This document shows positions 48,920 through 57,816 of a stretch of DNA of 64,000 nucleotides, one piece after another. Both the position numbers and the translations under genes were made by a program. The stretch is from an uncultured Gammaproteobacteria bacterium (GTDB lineage: Bacteria; Pseudomonadota; Gammaproteobacteria; HK1), in contig CAMYJH010000022.1 of NCBI GenBank assembly GCA_947258715.1, positions 1 through 64,000 on the forward strand, given 5' to 3'. Each line of letters opens with the position of its first letter. The first letter of the stretch is position 1. The notes beneath the pieces were generated by a model that was given only the letters and a program-made list of their open reading frames with translations, made no database searches and had not been told where the DNA came from.

Positions 48920-49516
48920 ATGGATATACAGACCATTCCCGCGAGGCGGGGCAAAGCCGCATTTGCCGACGCCGGACAGAAGATCAAAGTGATCAATACC
49001 CACGGCGAGCAGGTGGTGGACACCTGGGCCTTCGCCCGGGAGAACCTGGACGAGTTCATGTCCATGGAGCATACCCGGGCGACGCTGGTGAAGCTCATGC
49101 CGGCGTTGGGGGATCACCTGTACTCCAACCGGCGCAGGCCGATTCTGACCCTGGTTGAGGACACTTCCCCCGGAGTTCACGATACCTTGATGGCTGCCTG
49201 CGACGACTATCGCTACAAGCTGCTCGGCTGCACCGACTACCACGACAACTGTACCGACAACCTGGCCGCGGCCATGGACGCGCTCGGGCTCGAGGCGCCG
49301 GAGACACCGAGTCCGTTGAACCTGTTCATGAACATCCCCTGGGGCGCCGACGGCGTGCTTGCCTTCGAGCCGCCGCTGACTCGGCCGGGAGATTACGTGG
49401 TGCTGGAGGCGAACATGGATCTGGTGATTGCATTCTCCGCCTGCCCGCAGGATATTCTGCCCGTCAACGGCAAGGCGGGGCGGCCGACGGAAGCGCACTT
49501 TCAGATCCTCGACTGA
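48920..49516 (+). CDS. DUF1989 (urea carboxylase-associated type) protein
   Basis: A 198-residue protein with DUF1989 wording: IPARRGKAAFADAGQKIKVI, GEQVVDTWAFARENLDEFMS, MEHTRATLVKLMPALGDHLY and the metal-like cluster CDDYRYKLLGCTDYHDNC. Members accompany urea carboxylase/allophanate hydrolase, or aminomethyl-cycle and amine-degradation genes, and the exact reaction is often unproven. Here it sits between an M24 hydrolase and a Rieske oxygenase, and the next gene begins 40 bases later, so these are probably one transcription unit. Confidence 0.88.
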   Translation: MDIQTIPARRGKAAFADAGQKIKVINTHGEQVVDTWAFARENLDEFMSMEHTRATLVKLMPALGDHLYSNRRRPILTLVEDTSPGVHDTLMAACDDYRYKLLGCTDYHDNCTDNLAAAMDALGLEAPETPSPLNLFMNIPWGADGVLAFEPPLTRPGDYVVLEANMDLVIAFSACPQDILPVNGKAGRPTEAHFQILD

Positions 49517-49555
49517 GTTCGATTGCAGCAACCACTACGAGCGAGCACTGCAGGT

Positions 49556-50761
49556 ATGAGCAACGAGATCTCTTCCATAGGGCGTAACGGCGGCCTGGAC
49601 CCGGCGCTGCTGGCAGCCGTCAACCGGAACACCGTCGATGCCTGCGGACTGCCCAACCAGGCTTATGTCAGTCGGACTTTTGCCGAGTTCGAGCGGGACG
49701 GACTGCTCGCACGCACCTGGGTGTGCATCGGTGCGGCGGGGAGCTTAACAAACAAAGGCGACGCCAGGCCGGTCTCGCTTCTCGGCTTGCCGCTGTTCAT
49801 GGTCCAGGATGGCGACGGCATCAACGTGTTTCACAACGTGTGCAGCCACCGGGGGCACCAGCTGATCGGCGCAGCCTGCCGCTTCAAGGGATCGATTCGC
49901 TGTCCCTATCACTCATGGACCTACGCCTTCGACGGCGCGCTCCGAGGGACGCCGCATATCGGCGGCCCGGGCGTTCACGAGGCGGAAGGATTCGACCGCA
50001 GCCGCCACGGCTTGAAGCCGGTGCGGAGCGCCGAGTGGATGGGGCTCGTGTTTGTCAATCTGTCCGCAGACGCGCCGGATCTGGACCGGCATCTCGCGCC
50101 CCTGAGTTCACGCTGGGTCAGGTTTCTCGGTCAAGGCGACGCGGCAAGGCTGAAGCTCGCCAGCGAAGACGACAGCTTCTCTCTCGAAATCGAGGCCAAC
50201 TGGAAGCTGGCGGTGGAAAACTTTTGCGAGAGCTACCACCTGCCGTGGATCCATCCGGGACTGAATCGCTACTCTCGGCTCGAAGATCACTATCACATTA
50301 TGCACGAGGGTCTGTTCGCCGGTCAGGGTACCCGCGTCTACGACCCCGTCTATCGCGCCGGCGCCGAGTTCCCGGCTTTCTCCGGCTGGCCCGAAGGGGA
50401 GCAGCGTTTGGCCGAATACGTGGCGCTGTTTCCCAACGTGATGCTCGGCCTTCACGTGGATCACTTCTACGCCGTGGTGCTGATCCCCGAGTCGCACCAT
50501 CGCACCCGCGAGGAGATGCGCATTTTCTATCTGGATGACGCCGCCGAGTCCGAAACCCACGCGGAGTCACGGCGTACCACGCGGGAAGCCTGGCGAGCGA
50601 TCTTTCTGGAAGACGTCGGCGTAGTAGAGGGCATGCAGCGGGGCAGGCACTCGCCGGCTTTTTCCGGCGGCGCATTTTCGCCGGTGATGGATCCACCGAC
50701 ACACTGCTTTCATAAGTGGGTCGCCAATGGCGTAAACAACCGAAATCTAGACACGGCCTGA
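49556..50761 (+). CDS. Rieske-type ring-hydroxylating/N-demethylating oxygenase, alpha subunit
   Basis: A 401-residue non-haem iron oxygenase from ATG 49556. The Rieske 2Fe-2S site is CSHRGH and CPYHSW (C-x-H and C-x2-H). The mononuclear iron site is in NWKLAVENFCESYHLPWIHP (the H-x4-H pair), with the third ligand Asp/Glu further on. The fold continues with LGLHVDHFYAVVLIPESHHR and ends HKWVANGVNNRNL. By wording it is closer to choline monooxygenase/GbcA-like enzymes than to aromatic dioxygenases, but substrate cannot be read. A reductase partner is not seen in the window; DUF1330 follows after 22 bases. Confidence 0.87.
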   Translation: MSNEISSIGRNGGLDPALLAAVNRNTVDACGLPNQAYVSRTFAEFERDGLLARTWVCIGAAGSLTNKGDARPVSLLGLPLFMVQDGDGINVFHNVCSHRGHQLIGAACRFKGSIRCPYHSWTYAFDGALRGTPHIGGPGVHEAEGFDRSRHGLKPVRSAEWMGLVFVNLSADAPDLDRHLAPLSSRWVRFLGQGDAARLKLASEDDSFSLEIEANWKLAVENFCESYHLPWIHPGLNRYSRLEDHYHIMHEGLFAGQGTRVYDPVYRAGAEFPAFSGWPEGEQRLAEYVALFPNVMLGLHVDHFYAVVLIPESHHRTREEMRIFYLDDAAESETHAESRRTTREAWRAIFLEDVGVVEGMQRGRHSPAFSGGAFSPVMDPPTHCFHKWVANGVNNRNLDTA

Positions 50762-50783
50762 AAGTCAAAGCTAAGGAGTTCCC

Positions 50784-51071
50784 ATGGCTGCCTATATCAT
50801 CGTGCAAGTGAACGTGAACGATCCGGAACGCTACGAGAACTACAAAAAAATGGTGCCGCCGTCGCTCGAACCCTACGGCGGACGTTTTCTGGTCCGGGGC
50901 GGGAAGGTGGAGAATCTCGAAGGGAGCTGGGATCCGGTGCGGTTGGTGGTGATCGAGTTCGACAGCGTGGAGAGAGCCAAGGCGTGGTGGGGCTCCAGCG
51001 AGTACGCGGAAGCCAAGGCCCTGCGTCAGGCCACCGCCGACACCGAAATGATCGTGGCCCAGGGCGCCTGA
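50784..51071 (+). CDS. DUF1330 domain protein
   Basis: A 95-residue dimeric alpha/beta-barrel-type protein, in the ferredoxin-like ABM family. The wording matches DUF1330: AYIIVQVNVNDPERYENYKK, MVPPSLEPYGGRFLVRGGKV and FDSVERAKAWWGSSEYAEAK. AAGGAG lies before the ATG at 50784. It is the last gene of the plus-strand run starting at 47659. Such proteins may act as small-molecule binders or isomerase-like helpers; the function is unknown. Confidence 0.88.
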   Translation: MAAYIIVQVNVNDPERYENYKKMVPPSLEPYGGRFLVRGGKVENLEGSWDPVRLVVIEFDSVERAKAWWGSSEYAEAKALRQATADTEMIVAQGA

Positions 51072-51203
51072 ACCAGCGGCTACGGCGCCACAACCCTATA
51101 CCTATCGGGAATGAGCAAATCAGGTCTCGTAATTGGCCCTTCCGACCGGAAAATCCTTACCATTGAAAGAAAGGTTAGCGACGAACACGCGACATTGAAC
51201 CAG

Positions 51204-51246
51204 GCCCGCTGTAGGAGCGAGCTTGCTCGCGATTCCTCAGATCAGG
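51204..51246. repeat. left 43-base REP-like inverted repeat
   Basis: GCCCGCTGTAGGAGCGAGCT, then TGCTCGCGATTCCT, then CAGATCAGG. It contains the dyad GCGAGC/GCTCGC known from Pseudomonas REP elements. It pairs with the copy at 51711-51753, which is the reverse complement with two differences in 43 bases. Confidence 0.85.
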
Positions 51247-51276
51247 CGGATCGGCGATCAACGCAGTAACAACACC

Positions 51277-51678
51277 ATGACCGTCAACATCAAAAAAGGC
51301 CACAAACAGCTCGTCGACGAGGCGGAAGCCCTGATCGATACCCTTGCTGCTGAAGAGGCCATCAAGCTTCACGGCAACGAATGCGTGGTGATCGTGGATC
51401 TTCGCGACGTTCGCGAACTCCGGCGTGAAGGCAGGGTTCCAGGCTCCTTCCACATGCCTCGCTGCATGCTGGAGTTCTGGATCGATCCGGAAAGTCCCTA
51501 TTTCAAGGATGTTTTCAGCCAGGACAAGCGCTTCGTTTTTTATTGCAACAAGGGCTGGCGCTCGGCGCTCGCCACTCGAACCGCCCAGGAGATGGGGCTG
51601 GAAGACGTGTGCCACATCGGCGGCGGATTCAGCGCCTGGCAGGCGGCGGGAGGGCCGACCGAGGAGTACGGTAAATAG
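51277..51678 (+). CDS. rhodanese-domain sulfurtransferase
   Basis: A 133-residue single-domain rhodanese from ATG 51277. The active-site loop is FYCNKGWRSALATRTAQEMG with the persulfide Cys; the N-terminal VVIVDLRDVRELRREGRVPG carries the conserved Asp/Arg pattern. No signal peptide is visible. The gene stands inside the 43-base inverted repeats (51204-51246 and 51711-51753), unlike all neighbours, so it could have come in as a cassette. Thiosulfate or another sulfane donor is probable; partners are unknown. Confidence 0.88.
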   Translation: MTVNIKKGHKQLVDEAEALIDTLAAEEAIKLHGNECVVIVDLRDVRELRREGRVPGSFHMPRCMLEFWIDPESPYFKDVFSQDKRFVFYCNKGWRSALATRTAQEMGLEDVCHIGGGFSAWQAAGGPTEEYGK

Positions 51679-51710
51679 CAGAACCGTTTTGGATCGCGCA
51701 CAGGTTCAAC

Positions 51711-51753
51711 CCTGATCCAAGGAATCGCGAGCAAGCTCGCTCCTACAGCGGGC
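51711..51753. repeat. right 43-base REP-like inverted repeat
   Basis: Reverse complement of the left copy with two differences. Together they bracket about 465 bases holding only the rhodanese gene. The core also appears once at 20619-20642. Confidence 0.85.
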
Positions 51754-51826
51754 TTCGTTCTAGTCGGTGTCAACTCCTGTCTTCTTCGCTGGGTACCACG
51801 CACTGCATGCTCCATATTCTCCAACA

Positions 51827-53005
51827 TCAGTCCTTGACGAACAGCTTCCGGGGGAAATTACAGAACGTCTCGGCACCCTTCTCGGTAATGCGGAAACACT
51901 CGCTGATCTCGATGCCCCAGTCGTCGAGCCAGACCCCGGGGATCATATGCAGCGTCATGTTGGGCTCGAGCTCGGTCTTGTCGCCCGGACGCAGGCTCAA
52001 GGTGCTTTCACCCCAGTCCGGTGGATAGTTGAGCCCGGTGGAATAGCCGATGCGCGAGTCTTTAACGATTCCGTGCTTCTCTATGGTTTCTCGCCAAGAG
52101 CGCTCCACCGACTCGCAGGTGACCCCCGGCTTGACCGCATCGAGTGCGTTATTGAGTCCCTCTACAACCACTTCGGCAGTATCGGTAATCTTTTTCGGCG
52201 GTTTTCCCAGGTGCACCGTGCGCGCCATTGGACAGTGGTAGCGATGGCTCACGCCGGCGATTTCCAGGATAGTCCCCTCGCCTGCAACGAAAGGGGTGTC
52301 GGTCCAGGTGAGATGAGGCGTCGAAGTGCCGATCCCGGTGGGCAGCATCGGGCAGATAGCAGAGTAGTCACCGCCGAACTCCGGTGTTCCCGCCACCATG
52401 GCGCGATAAATCTCCGCCGCTGCATCGCACTGCCGAACGCCGGGGCGGACATTTTCGATACCGACCCGCATCATGTTTTCGACGATTCGCGCCGCCTGGG
52501 TCATGTAAGCGATTTCCTGCTCGGTCTTGATGTTGCGCACCCAGTTGACCAGCGTAGTGGTGTCCTCGAAGCGCGCATTGGGTAGATTGCCCTGGAGCGA
52601 GGCGAAGCAAGCGGCAGTGAAATAAAAGCTGTCCATCTCCACGCCGACTGCTCGACGCTCCCACCCTTTTTGCTTGATTAGATCAGCGACGAAGTCCATG
52701 GGGTGTTTGCTCGTCGACTGGACATAGTCATCGGCGTACGGATGAATGTGGTCGTCGGTGAGAAACGTCGTCACTTTCGCCGCGTTGGCGTCAATTCCGC
52801 GGCCTATCCAGTGGGGATCTTCATCGTCCAGCGCTACCAGAACCAGCTGGTGGACGTAAAAAGACCAGCCGTCGTACCCCGTGAGATAGCACATGTTCGC
52901 CGGATGGGTGCAGAGCAAGATTTCAACGCCGCGCTCCGACATGCGGGTCTTGGTGTTTTTTATCCGCTGGCGGTATTCGGACTGGTCGAAGGGGTGGGTG
53001 TACAT
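51827..53005 (-). CDS. doeA: ectoine hydrolase
   Basis: A 392-residue M24-family enzyme that opens the ectoine ring to N-acetyl-diaminobutyrate, the first step of ectoine use as carbon and nitrogen source. DoeA/EutD wording is strong: LTGYDGWSFYVHQLVLVALD, DDYVQSTSKHPMDFVADLI, VGVEMDSFYFTAACFASLQG, VKDSRIGYSTGLNYPPDWGE and IPGVWLDDWGIEISECFRIT. The canonical partner DoeB (deacetylase) is not in the window, nor is the ect synthesis cluster, so use of external ectoine is likelier than turnover of own. The region before its start holds GTGATTAG-type repeats. Confidence 0.9.
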   Translation of the reverse strand: MYTHPFDQSEYRQRIKNTKTRMSERGVEILLCTHPANMCYLTGYDGWSFYVHQLVLVALDDEDPHWIGRGIDANAAKVTTFLTDDHIHPYADDYVQSTSKHPMDFVADLIKQKGWERRAVGVEMDSFYFTAACFASLQGNLPNARFEDTTTLVNWVRNIKTEQEIAYMTQAARIVENMMRVGIENVRPGVRQCDAAAEIYRAMVAGTPEFGGDYSAICPMLPTGIGTSTPHLTWTDTPFVAGEGTILEIAGVSHRYHCPMARTVHLGKPPKKITDTAEVVVEGLNNALDAVKPGVTCESVERSWRETIEKHGIVKDSRIGYSTGLNYPPDWGESTLSLRPGDKTELEPNMTLHMIPGVWLDDWGIEISECFRITEKGAETFCNFPRKLFVKD

Positions 53006-53008
53006 TTT

Positions 53009-53192
53009 CGAGTGATTAGTGATCGGAGATTAGATATTAGTGATTGGTGATTAGTGATTTGTGGGTGGTGATGCGTGACGCGTCATGCGTGATGCGAAAT
53101 AGGAAATTGCGAGATTTTGGTTCCGGTTTTTTTTAATCAGATGTGTGTCGAAAGGCTAGCCTGATCGCTAATCGCGAATCACTAATCACCTT
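53009..53192. repeat. GTGATTAGTGAT repeats and inverted counterpart
   Basis: At 53009-53063 the pattern GTGATTAGTGAT(C/T)GG recurs three times imperfectly, followed by GTGATGCGTGACGCGTCATG. At 53161-53192 the reverse complement appears (CGAATCACTAATCACC). The inverted arms could pair. The stretch separates doeA from the PhyH gene and holds no frame. Confidence 0.6.
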
Positions 53193-53252
53193 CCAGAGCA
53201 CCAGCAGTCGTTTTCAGCGCCTTACAGCACTGTGTCTGATTCTAAGACCCCC

Positions 53253-54062
53253 TCAAGCGTGCTCCGCTTCCCGGGACAACTCTTTAAGGCAGTCGTCGGG
53301 GAGAGGCTCGATAGGGGTGAAATCACGATGCGCAATCCACTCCGGGCGCTCGAAGCGGCGGATATGGTTATCCACGTGACACAGGCTGAGGTAAACAATG
53401 GTGCGGCCGAAGGGTGAGATATTGGAAGGCGAAGCGTGCACCAAGTTGCAGTGGAACATGAGCACCGATCCGGCAGAACCTTTTGGCGCGACGATACCGC
53501 CTTCGTCCACCAGACGCCGCACGGTGTCGTTATCCAGCGTCCACAACGGATAGCTGGTGGTCTCGAGGTCGTGACCGGCCTCCAGCTTGCCCTGCTTGTG
53601 GCTCTTGGGAATGAACATGAGCGGCCCGTTGAACTCGGTCACGTCTTCCAGAAACAAGGCGATGTTCATGGCTCTCGGTTCCGGCATCAGATCGTCACGG
53701 GCCCAGGTGCCGTAGTCCTGGTGCCATTGCCAAACGTCTCCATCGAAGGCGGCCTTGGCGTTAACCTTGAACTGGTGCATGTAGATCGGGCCGTCCAGCA
53801 GCTGCATCACCGGCTCGATGAGCCTTGGGTGCTGGCCTAAGCGCGAGAACGCCTGGTTGAAGGTATGGGCGGCAAATGTGGTGCGAACGGCGCGGCTGCC
53901 CTTCTCACGCACGTTTTCTTTTCGATCCTGAGCAAAAATATCTGGCACTTCTCGCATCAGGACGGCGACTTCCTCGGCGTCGAACACTTGTGGAAGAAAC
54001 ACGTAGCCTTGACGGTGAAATTCTTGAATTTGCTCCTGGCTGAGTCCCATGACTTTCCCCAT
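53253..54062 (-). CDS. PhyH/EctD-type 2-oxoglutarate Fe(II) dioxygenase
   Basis: A 269-residue non-haem oxygenase from ATG 54062 (54050 possible; the frame stays open to 54428 without a protein-like leader). The metal-binding HxD is in VWQWHQDYGTWARDDLM and the distal His in FHCNLVHASPSNISPFGRTI, whose Arg binds 2-oxoglutarate. The fold resembles ectoine hydroxylase EctD and phytanoyl-CoA dioxygenase, but residues typical of EctD (for example FYWHSDFETW) are replaced by WQWHQDYGTW, so it is not called EctD. It probably hydroxylates an amino-acid-like substrate from the same catabolic neighbourhood; the neighbour DoeA is suggestive. Confidence 0.8.
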   Translation of the reverse strand: MGKVMGLSQEQIQEFHRQGYVFLPQVFDAEEVAVLMREVPDIFAQDRKENVREKGSRAVRTTFAAHTFNQAFSRLGQHPRLIEPVMQLLDGPIYMHQFKVNAKAAFDGDVWQWHQDYGTWARDDLMPEPRAMNIALFLEDVTEFNGPLMFIPKSHKQGKLEAGHDLETTSYPLWTLDNDTVRRLVDEGGIVAPKGSAGSVLMFHCNLVHASPSNISPFGRTIVYLSLCHVDNHIRRFERPEWIAHRDFTPIEPLPDDCLKELSREAEHA

Positions 54063-54533
54063 CTCGGCCGCGGAGGATCGCCGCCCTAATCTGAATTCGA
54101 GAATCGTCATCAGGATATTCGAATTCGCGCGCCGACGCGACAGAGGTTTAGCAGGCGGCTTAAAACTGAAGCTTTCGGCAGCACGGCTTCGGCACAGGAG
54201 CGAGCAGGGATTTAGACGAAGCTCCGTCGGCTGAGCCTGAGCAAGTCGAAGTTCCCGCGGATCGCCGCTGCGGACAACGACCGAGACAGGTATGACCCGG
54301 TCTGGTGCCCCAACGGGGTACGATCGCGAAGCAAAGGGAGATCGCCTTCGAACGGGCCTGCCACCGGGAGCGCACCCTCCGCTTTGAAGCGATGCGGAAG
54401 AGCATCGCGCGGAAGATGCCGACATCAATCAAGCAAATCACGCGCCTGATCGACGCAGCAAGACGCAGGCCGCGTCTTCGTCGTAGCGCGGTCTAGATCG
54501 ATAGGATATCGATTGACTACTTTTACCCAGATT
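54063..54533. other. intergenic region, 471 bases
   Basis: Between the start of the PhyH gene and the end of the AAA ATPase. Open frames on both strands translate to Arg/Ser-rich sequences without RBS. It contains the phrase CGGCTGAGCCTGAGCAAGTC, a degenerate form of another REP-like sequence, and the dyad ATCGATAGGATATCGAT (54498-54514). Nothing else supported. Confidence 0.4.
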
Positions 54534-56012
54534 TCAATTGGCAGGAACGGTGCGTTCCCGGGCCCAGGCTCTGAGACCGGCGATGCGTTCGGACATGACC
54601 ACCGAGAGCGGGCGCGTGCGTCCAATTTCGTCCATCACTGTCTGCGCGTTCAGGGCCTTTTTGCACGCGTGTGCCGAGTACAACGCAGACACCACAGCCT
54701 GCTCGATCTCCGCCCCGGAGAAGCCCTCGCAGGCCGCCGCGCATGAAACGAGGTCGATGCCGTTGGCTTTTACCTTGCGTTTGGAGAGATGGATTTCGAG
54801 GATTTCCCGCCGCGTGTCCTCGTCCGGGAGGTCGACGAAGAAGATTTCATCCAGCCGTCCTTTGCGCAGCAGTTCCGGGGGCAGCGCTTCGATGTCATTT
54901 GCGGTGGCGACAATGAAAACGCGAGAACGGTTTTCCGCCATCCAGGTGAGAAGCGAGCCAAGCAGGCGACGCGAGACGCCGCTGTCGCTCGAATCGACGC
55001 TCACGCCCTTCTCGATTTCGTCGATCCACAGCACGCAGGGCGCCATGGCTTCCGCCTGGCGAAGCGATTCGCGCAGGTTGCGCTCGGTTTCGCCGTGGTA
55101 CTTGTTGTAGAGGCTGCCAAAATCCAGCCGCAGAAGTGGCGTGCCCCACGCGCCGGCCACGGCTTTGGCCGCGAGGCTCTTGCCGCAGCCCTGCACCCCG
55201 AGGAGCATGATGCCTTTGGGGAGATCAAGGCCATCGGCTCCGGACTGACCCTGGAAGATCGCCTTGCGGACTCCGAGCCACGATTTGAGCTTATCCAGCC
55301 CGCCTACTTCGGCGAACTGCGCGGTGTCGAACTCGTAGGCGAGCACGCCGTCCTGCCCGATGAGCCGGAACTTGGTTTTCATCACCCCCGGGAGGTCGGA
55401 TTCGGTGATCGCGCCGTCGTCCTCGATGGCGCCGCGGGCCAGGCGCTTGGCGTCGGTGACGGGTAGGCCGACGAGATTGTCCACCAGTCGATCAAGCATC
55501 CGCTGGCTGCTCTGGACCGCCCGGCCGGTGTTCTTCTTCGACCAGTCCCGGGCCTCGGCGGCGACGATGTCGCCCAGCTGGCGTCGCGTCGGAACCGCGA
55601 GATCGAAACGGGCCGTGAGCCACTGTATCTCGGCCGGAACGTCCAGGGCGTGGGAAATGAATACCAGGGTGTGGGCAACGTCCTCGTAAGCCAGCGCAAT
55701 GTCCTTGATCAGCCGCACGTGAAGCGGGTCGTCCACGTAAGGATGGAAATCCGAGAGCAGGTAAATCCCGGCCTGACGCGTGGATCGGATCTGACCCAGC
55801 AGCTCTTCCGGCTTTCGGGTGTGCGTCTGCGCGCCAAAGTCCTTGTCCAGGCGACGCAAACCCTCGGTGATCGACCAGCGGTAAAGAGGCTTTCTATGCA
55901 GCACCAGGACGCGCATAAACAGCTGGATCACGCGGCGTTCCTCCCGCGTCTCGATCACGATGAGCGGCACCGGTGAGCGCAGCAGGACTTCGAGGTCGTG
56001 GAGATCGGGCAT
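54534..56012 (-). CDS. AAA ATPase of the Ycf46 type
   Basis: A 492-residue AAA protein with a non-catalytic N-terminal domain (residues 1-230, IVIETREERRVIQLFMRVLV) and one AAA module. Walker A is LLGVQGCGKSLAAKAVAG near residue 270, Walker B CVLWIDEIEKGVS, sensor 1 IVATANDIEALPPELLRKGR with arginine fingers, then ILEIHLSKRK and the C-terminal helical domain with GFSGAEIEQAVVSALYSAH. Proteins like plastid Ycf46 and cyanobacterial homologues share this order; in cyanobacteria a role in CO2-limited photosynthesis has been proposed. Its function in heterotrophs is unclear. No partner is adjacent. Confidence 0.88.
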   Translation of the reverse strand: MPDLHDLEVLLRSPVPLIVIETREERRVIQLFMRVLVLHRKPLYRWSITEGLRRLDKDFGAQTHTRKPEELLGQIRSTRQAGIYLLSDFHPYVDDPLHVRLIKDIALAYEDVAHTLVFISHALDVPAEIQWLTARFDLAVPTRRQLGDIVAAEARDWSKKNTGRAVQSSQRMLDRLVDNLVGLPVTDAKRLARGAIEDDGAITESDLPGVMKTKFRLIGQDGVLAYEFDTAQFAEVGGLDKLKSWLGVRKAIFQGQSGADGLDLPKGIMLLGVQGCGKSLAAKAVAGAWGTPLLRLDFGSLYNKYHGETERNLRESLRQAEAMAPCVLWIDEIEKGVSVDSSDSGVSRRLLGSLLTWMAENRSRVFIVATANDIEALPPELLRKGRLDEIFFVDLPDEDTRREILEIHLSKRKVKANGIDLVSCAAACEGFSGAEIEQAVVSALYSAHACKKALNAQTVMDEIGRTRPLSVVMSERIAGLRAWARERTVPAN

Positions 56013-56091
56013 GGGCGTCGGGCTCAGACTTTCCCGTATAGTTATAGACGCGGAGCTGGGGTTTTGCCTGTGACGAGGATCGTAGGCCGTC

Positions 56092-56212
56092 TATCGTATA
56101 TCGGTGAAGAAACGGTGGAGGTGCTTCCGTGGATCAACGCCATACCCGTTTTCAAGGTGGCGGCATCAGATGATCGTGGGCAAGCTTTGAGTACTCATTC
56201 CGATATACGATA
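56092..56212. repeat. 13-base perfect inverted repeat
   Basis: TATCGTATATCGG (56092-56104) and CCGATATACGATA (56200-56212) with 95 bases between, in the gap between the AAA ATPase and the aminotransferase gene. Could be an operator pair or a decayed element; nothing else in the 250-base gap. Confidence 0.5.
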
Positions 56213-56263
56213 TACGGCACACGACATACGAGCCCGAAACAACAACCTATAGCGATTAACCTG

Positions 56264-57193
56264 ATGTCAACCCCTTCCCCAAATCCCGCAACCCTTCCCA
56301 ACCCTTACGCCAACGGCGCCGCTTTTGTCGACGGGGACTACGTTCCGATCGCCGAGGCTCGCCTGCCGGTCTTGGATTGGGGATTTACCCGTTCGGATGT
56401 GACCTACGACGTGGTGCACGTGTGGAAGGGGCGTTTTTTTCGTCTCGAAGATCACCTGGACCGATTTCTGCGCTCCTGTGAAAAGCTTCGCCTTGCGCCC
56501 CCCGCGCGGGAGGAGATCCGTGAATCATTGATGCGCTGCGTACAGCTGAGCGGGCTGCGGGACGCCTACGTGGAAATGGTCTGCACTCGTGGCGCGCCAG
56601 CGCCGGGCTCACGAGATCCGCGCACCTGCGTCAATCGCTATCTCGCTTTCGCCATTCCATTTATCTGGGTAATCACGCCGCAACAGCAGGAACGCGGCGC
56701 TCATCTGATCATTTCCCAGACGCCGAGGATTTCGCCGGCGTCGGTAGACCCGACGGTCAAAAATTTTCACTGGGGTGATCTCACCCGGGCGCTGTTCGAA
56801 GCCTACGACCGCGAAGCCGACACCGCGGTGCTGGTGGACGCCGAGGGCTACATATCAGAGGGACCGGGTTTCAACGTGTTTTGCGTTTGCGACGGCCGGG
56901 TGCGGTCGCCTGGGCAGACGGTGCTCGAGGGCATTACGCGCAGATCGGTGAAAGAGCTGTGCGAAGAGTTGGGCGTGCCTTTCGAGCTTTGCCGGATCAC
57001 GCCAGAAGAGCTGAGAGAAGCGGACGAGGTTTTTCTCTCCACCACCGCTGGGGGCGTCATGCCGGTCAGCCGGGTGGACAACCGTATTCTGGGCAACGAT
57101 CGCCCGGGGCCGTTGTCGCTTCGATTACGCGACCTCTACTGGAGCAAGCACGATGAAGGTTGGCACGCGACGCCGGTGGATTATACCGACTGA
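56264..57193 (+). CDS. class IV PLP-dependent aminotransferase (D-amino-acid/branched-chain type)
   Basis: A 309-residue enzyme. Fold-type IV motifs are present: FVDGDYVPIAEARLPVLDWG, DVTYDVVHVWKGRFFRLEDH, the probable PLP Lys in PTVKNFHWGDLTRALFEAYD, EGYISEGPGFNVFCVCDGRV and EVFLSTTAGGVMPV near the end. The family covers D-alanine transaminase, branched-chain and 4-amino-4-deoxychorismate lyase enzymes; the LDWGFTRSD motif favours a transaminase. Relatives include (R)-selective amine transaminases. Given the neighbours, it may remove an amino group from a degradation intermediate, but this is inference. No strong RBS is seen before ATG 56264. Confidence 0.88.
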   Translation: MSTPSPNPATLPNPYANGAAFVDGDYVPIAEARLPVLDWGFTRSDVTYDVVHVWKGRFFRLEDHLDRFLRSCEKLRLAPPAREEIRESLMRCVQLSGLRDAYVEMVCTRGAPAPGSRDPRTCVNRYLAFAIPFIWVITPQQQERGAHLIISQTPRISPASVDPTVKNFHWGDLTRALFEAYDREADTAVLVDAEGYISEGPGFNVFCVCDGRVRSPGQTVLEGITRRSVKELCEELGVPFELCRITPEELREADEVFLSTTAGGVMPVSRVDNRILGNDRPGPLSLRLRDLYWSKHDEGWHATPVDYTD

Positions 57194-57331
57194 GTATTCT
57201 CGGCGCCCCGGGCTTCGCTGGCGCCGGCGCAAAATCGATAAGCCGGGCCGCGAAGGCTACGAAATAACAGAGTTCTGAGCGGGTATTTACGGTAGGATTC
57301 CGGCGGACGAATACCTGGGGGGTTCCCGCCC

Positions 57332-57724
57332 ATGCTCCTCGACTATCGCCTTGCTTTCGAATACTCGAAGGTGGACGCTGAGAAGGGTGACCCGGCGGCA
57401 CAGTACAAGCTCGGCGTCATGTATGGCCTCGGACTCGGCGTGGCCCAGGATTACGCCGAGGCGCTGCGGTGGTATCAGCGCGCCGCGCGAGCGGGCGATG
57501 CCCGATCGCAGTCCAATCTCGGCTTCATGTACGGCACCGGTCGGGGGGTGCCGCAGGACTACATCCAGGCCTACGCCTGGTACAACGTGGCTTCTGCCTC
57601 CGGGGAGGACTCCGCCCGTTACAACCGCGAGGCCGTCGCCGGACGCATGAGCCCGGCCCAGATCGAAAAAGCGCAGAAGCTGTCAGCAGAGATATTCGAT
57701 CAAATCAACCAGGGTCGGACCTAG
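57332..57724 (+). CDS. Sel1-repeat protein
   Basis: A 130-residue protein with two full Sel1/TPR-like repeats: GDPAAQYKLGVMYGLGLGVA, QDYAEALRWYQRAARAGDAR and SQSNLGFMYGTGRGVPQDYI, plus a partial third (QAYAWYNVASASG). Sel1 repeats mediate protein-protein contact in signalling and envelope processes. No signal peptide is seen at the ATG 57332, and GGGGGG lies 14 bases upstream. It converges on the FHA-domain gene, 92 bases away. Partners unknown. Confidence 0.85.
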   Translation: MLLDYRLAFEYSKVDAEKGDPAAQYKLGVMYGLGLGVAQDYAEALRWYQRAARAGDARSQSNLGFMYGTGRGVPQDYIQAYAWYNVASASGEDSARYNREAVAGRMSPAQIEKAQKLSAEIFDQINQGRT

Positions 57725-57816
57725 GCCCAGCCCGCATTTTCTGTCAGTGCAACGCCGCCGATGCGGGCAGAGTCGCGCCTGCCGCCGAGGGTTGGCGAAT
57801 AGCGTGGGCTTATCGC

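Noticed and set aside
53253-54062. Calling the PhyH gene ectoine hydroxylase EctD
   Set aside because: HxD and distal His agree, but the EctD-specific segments around the metal site differ (WQWHQDYGTW rather than FYWHSDFETW).
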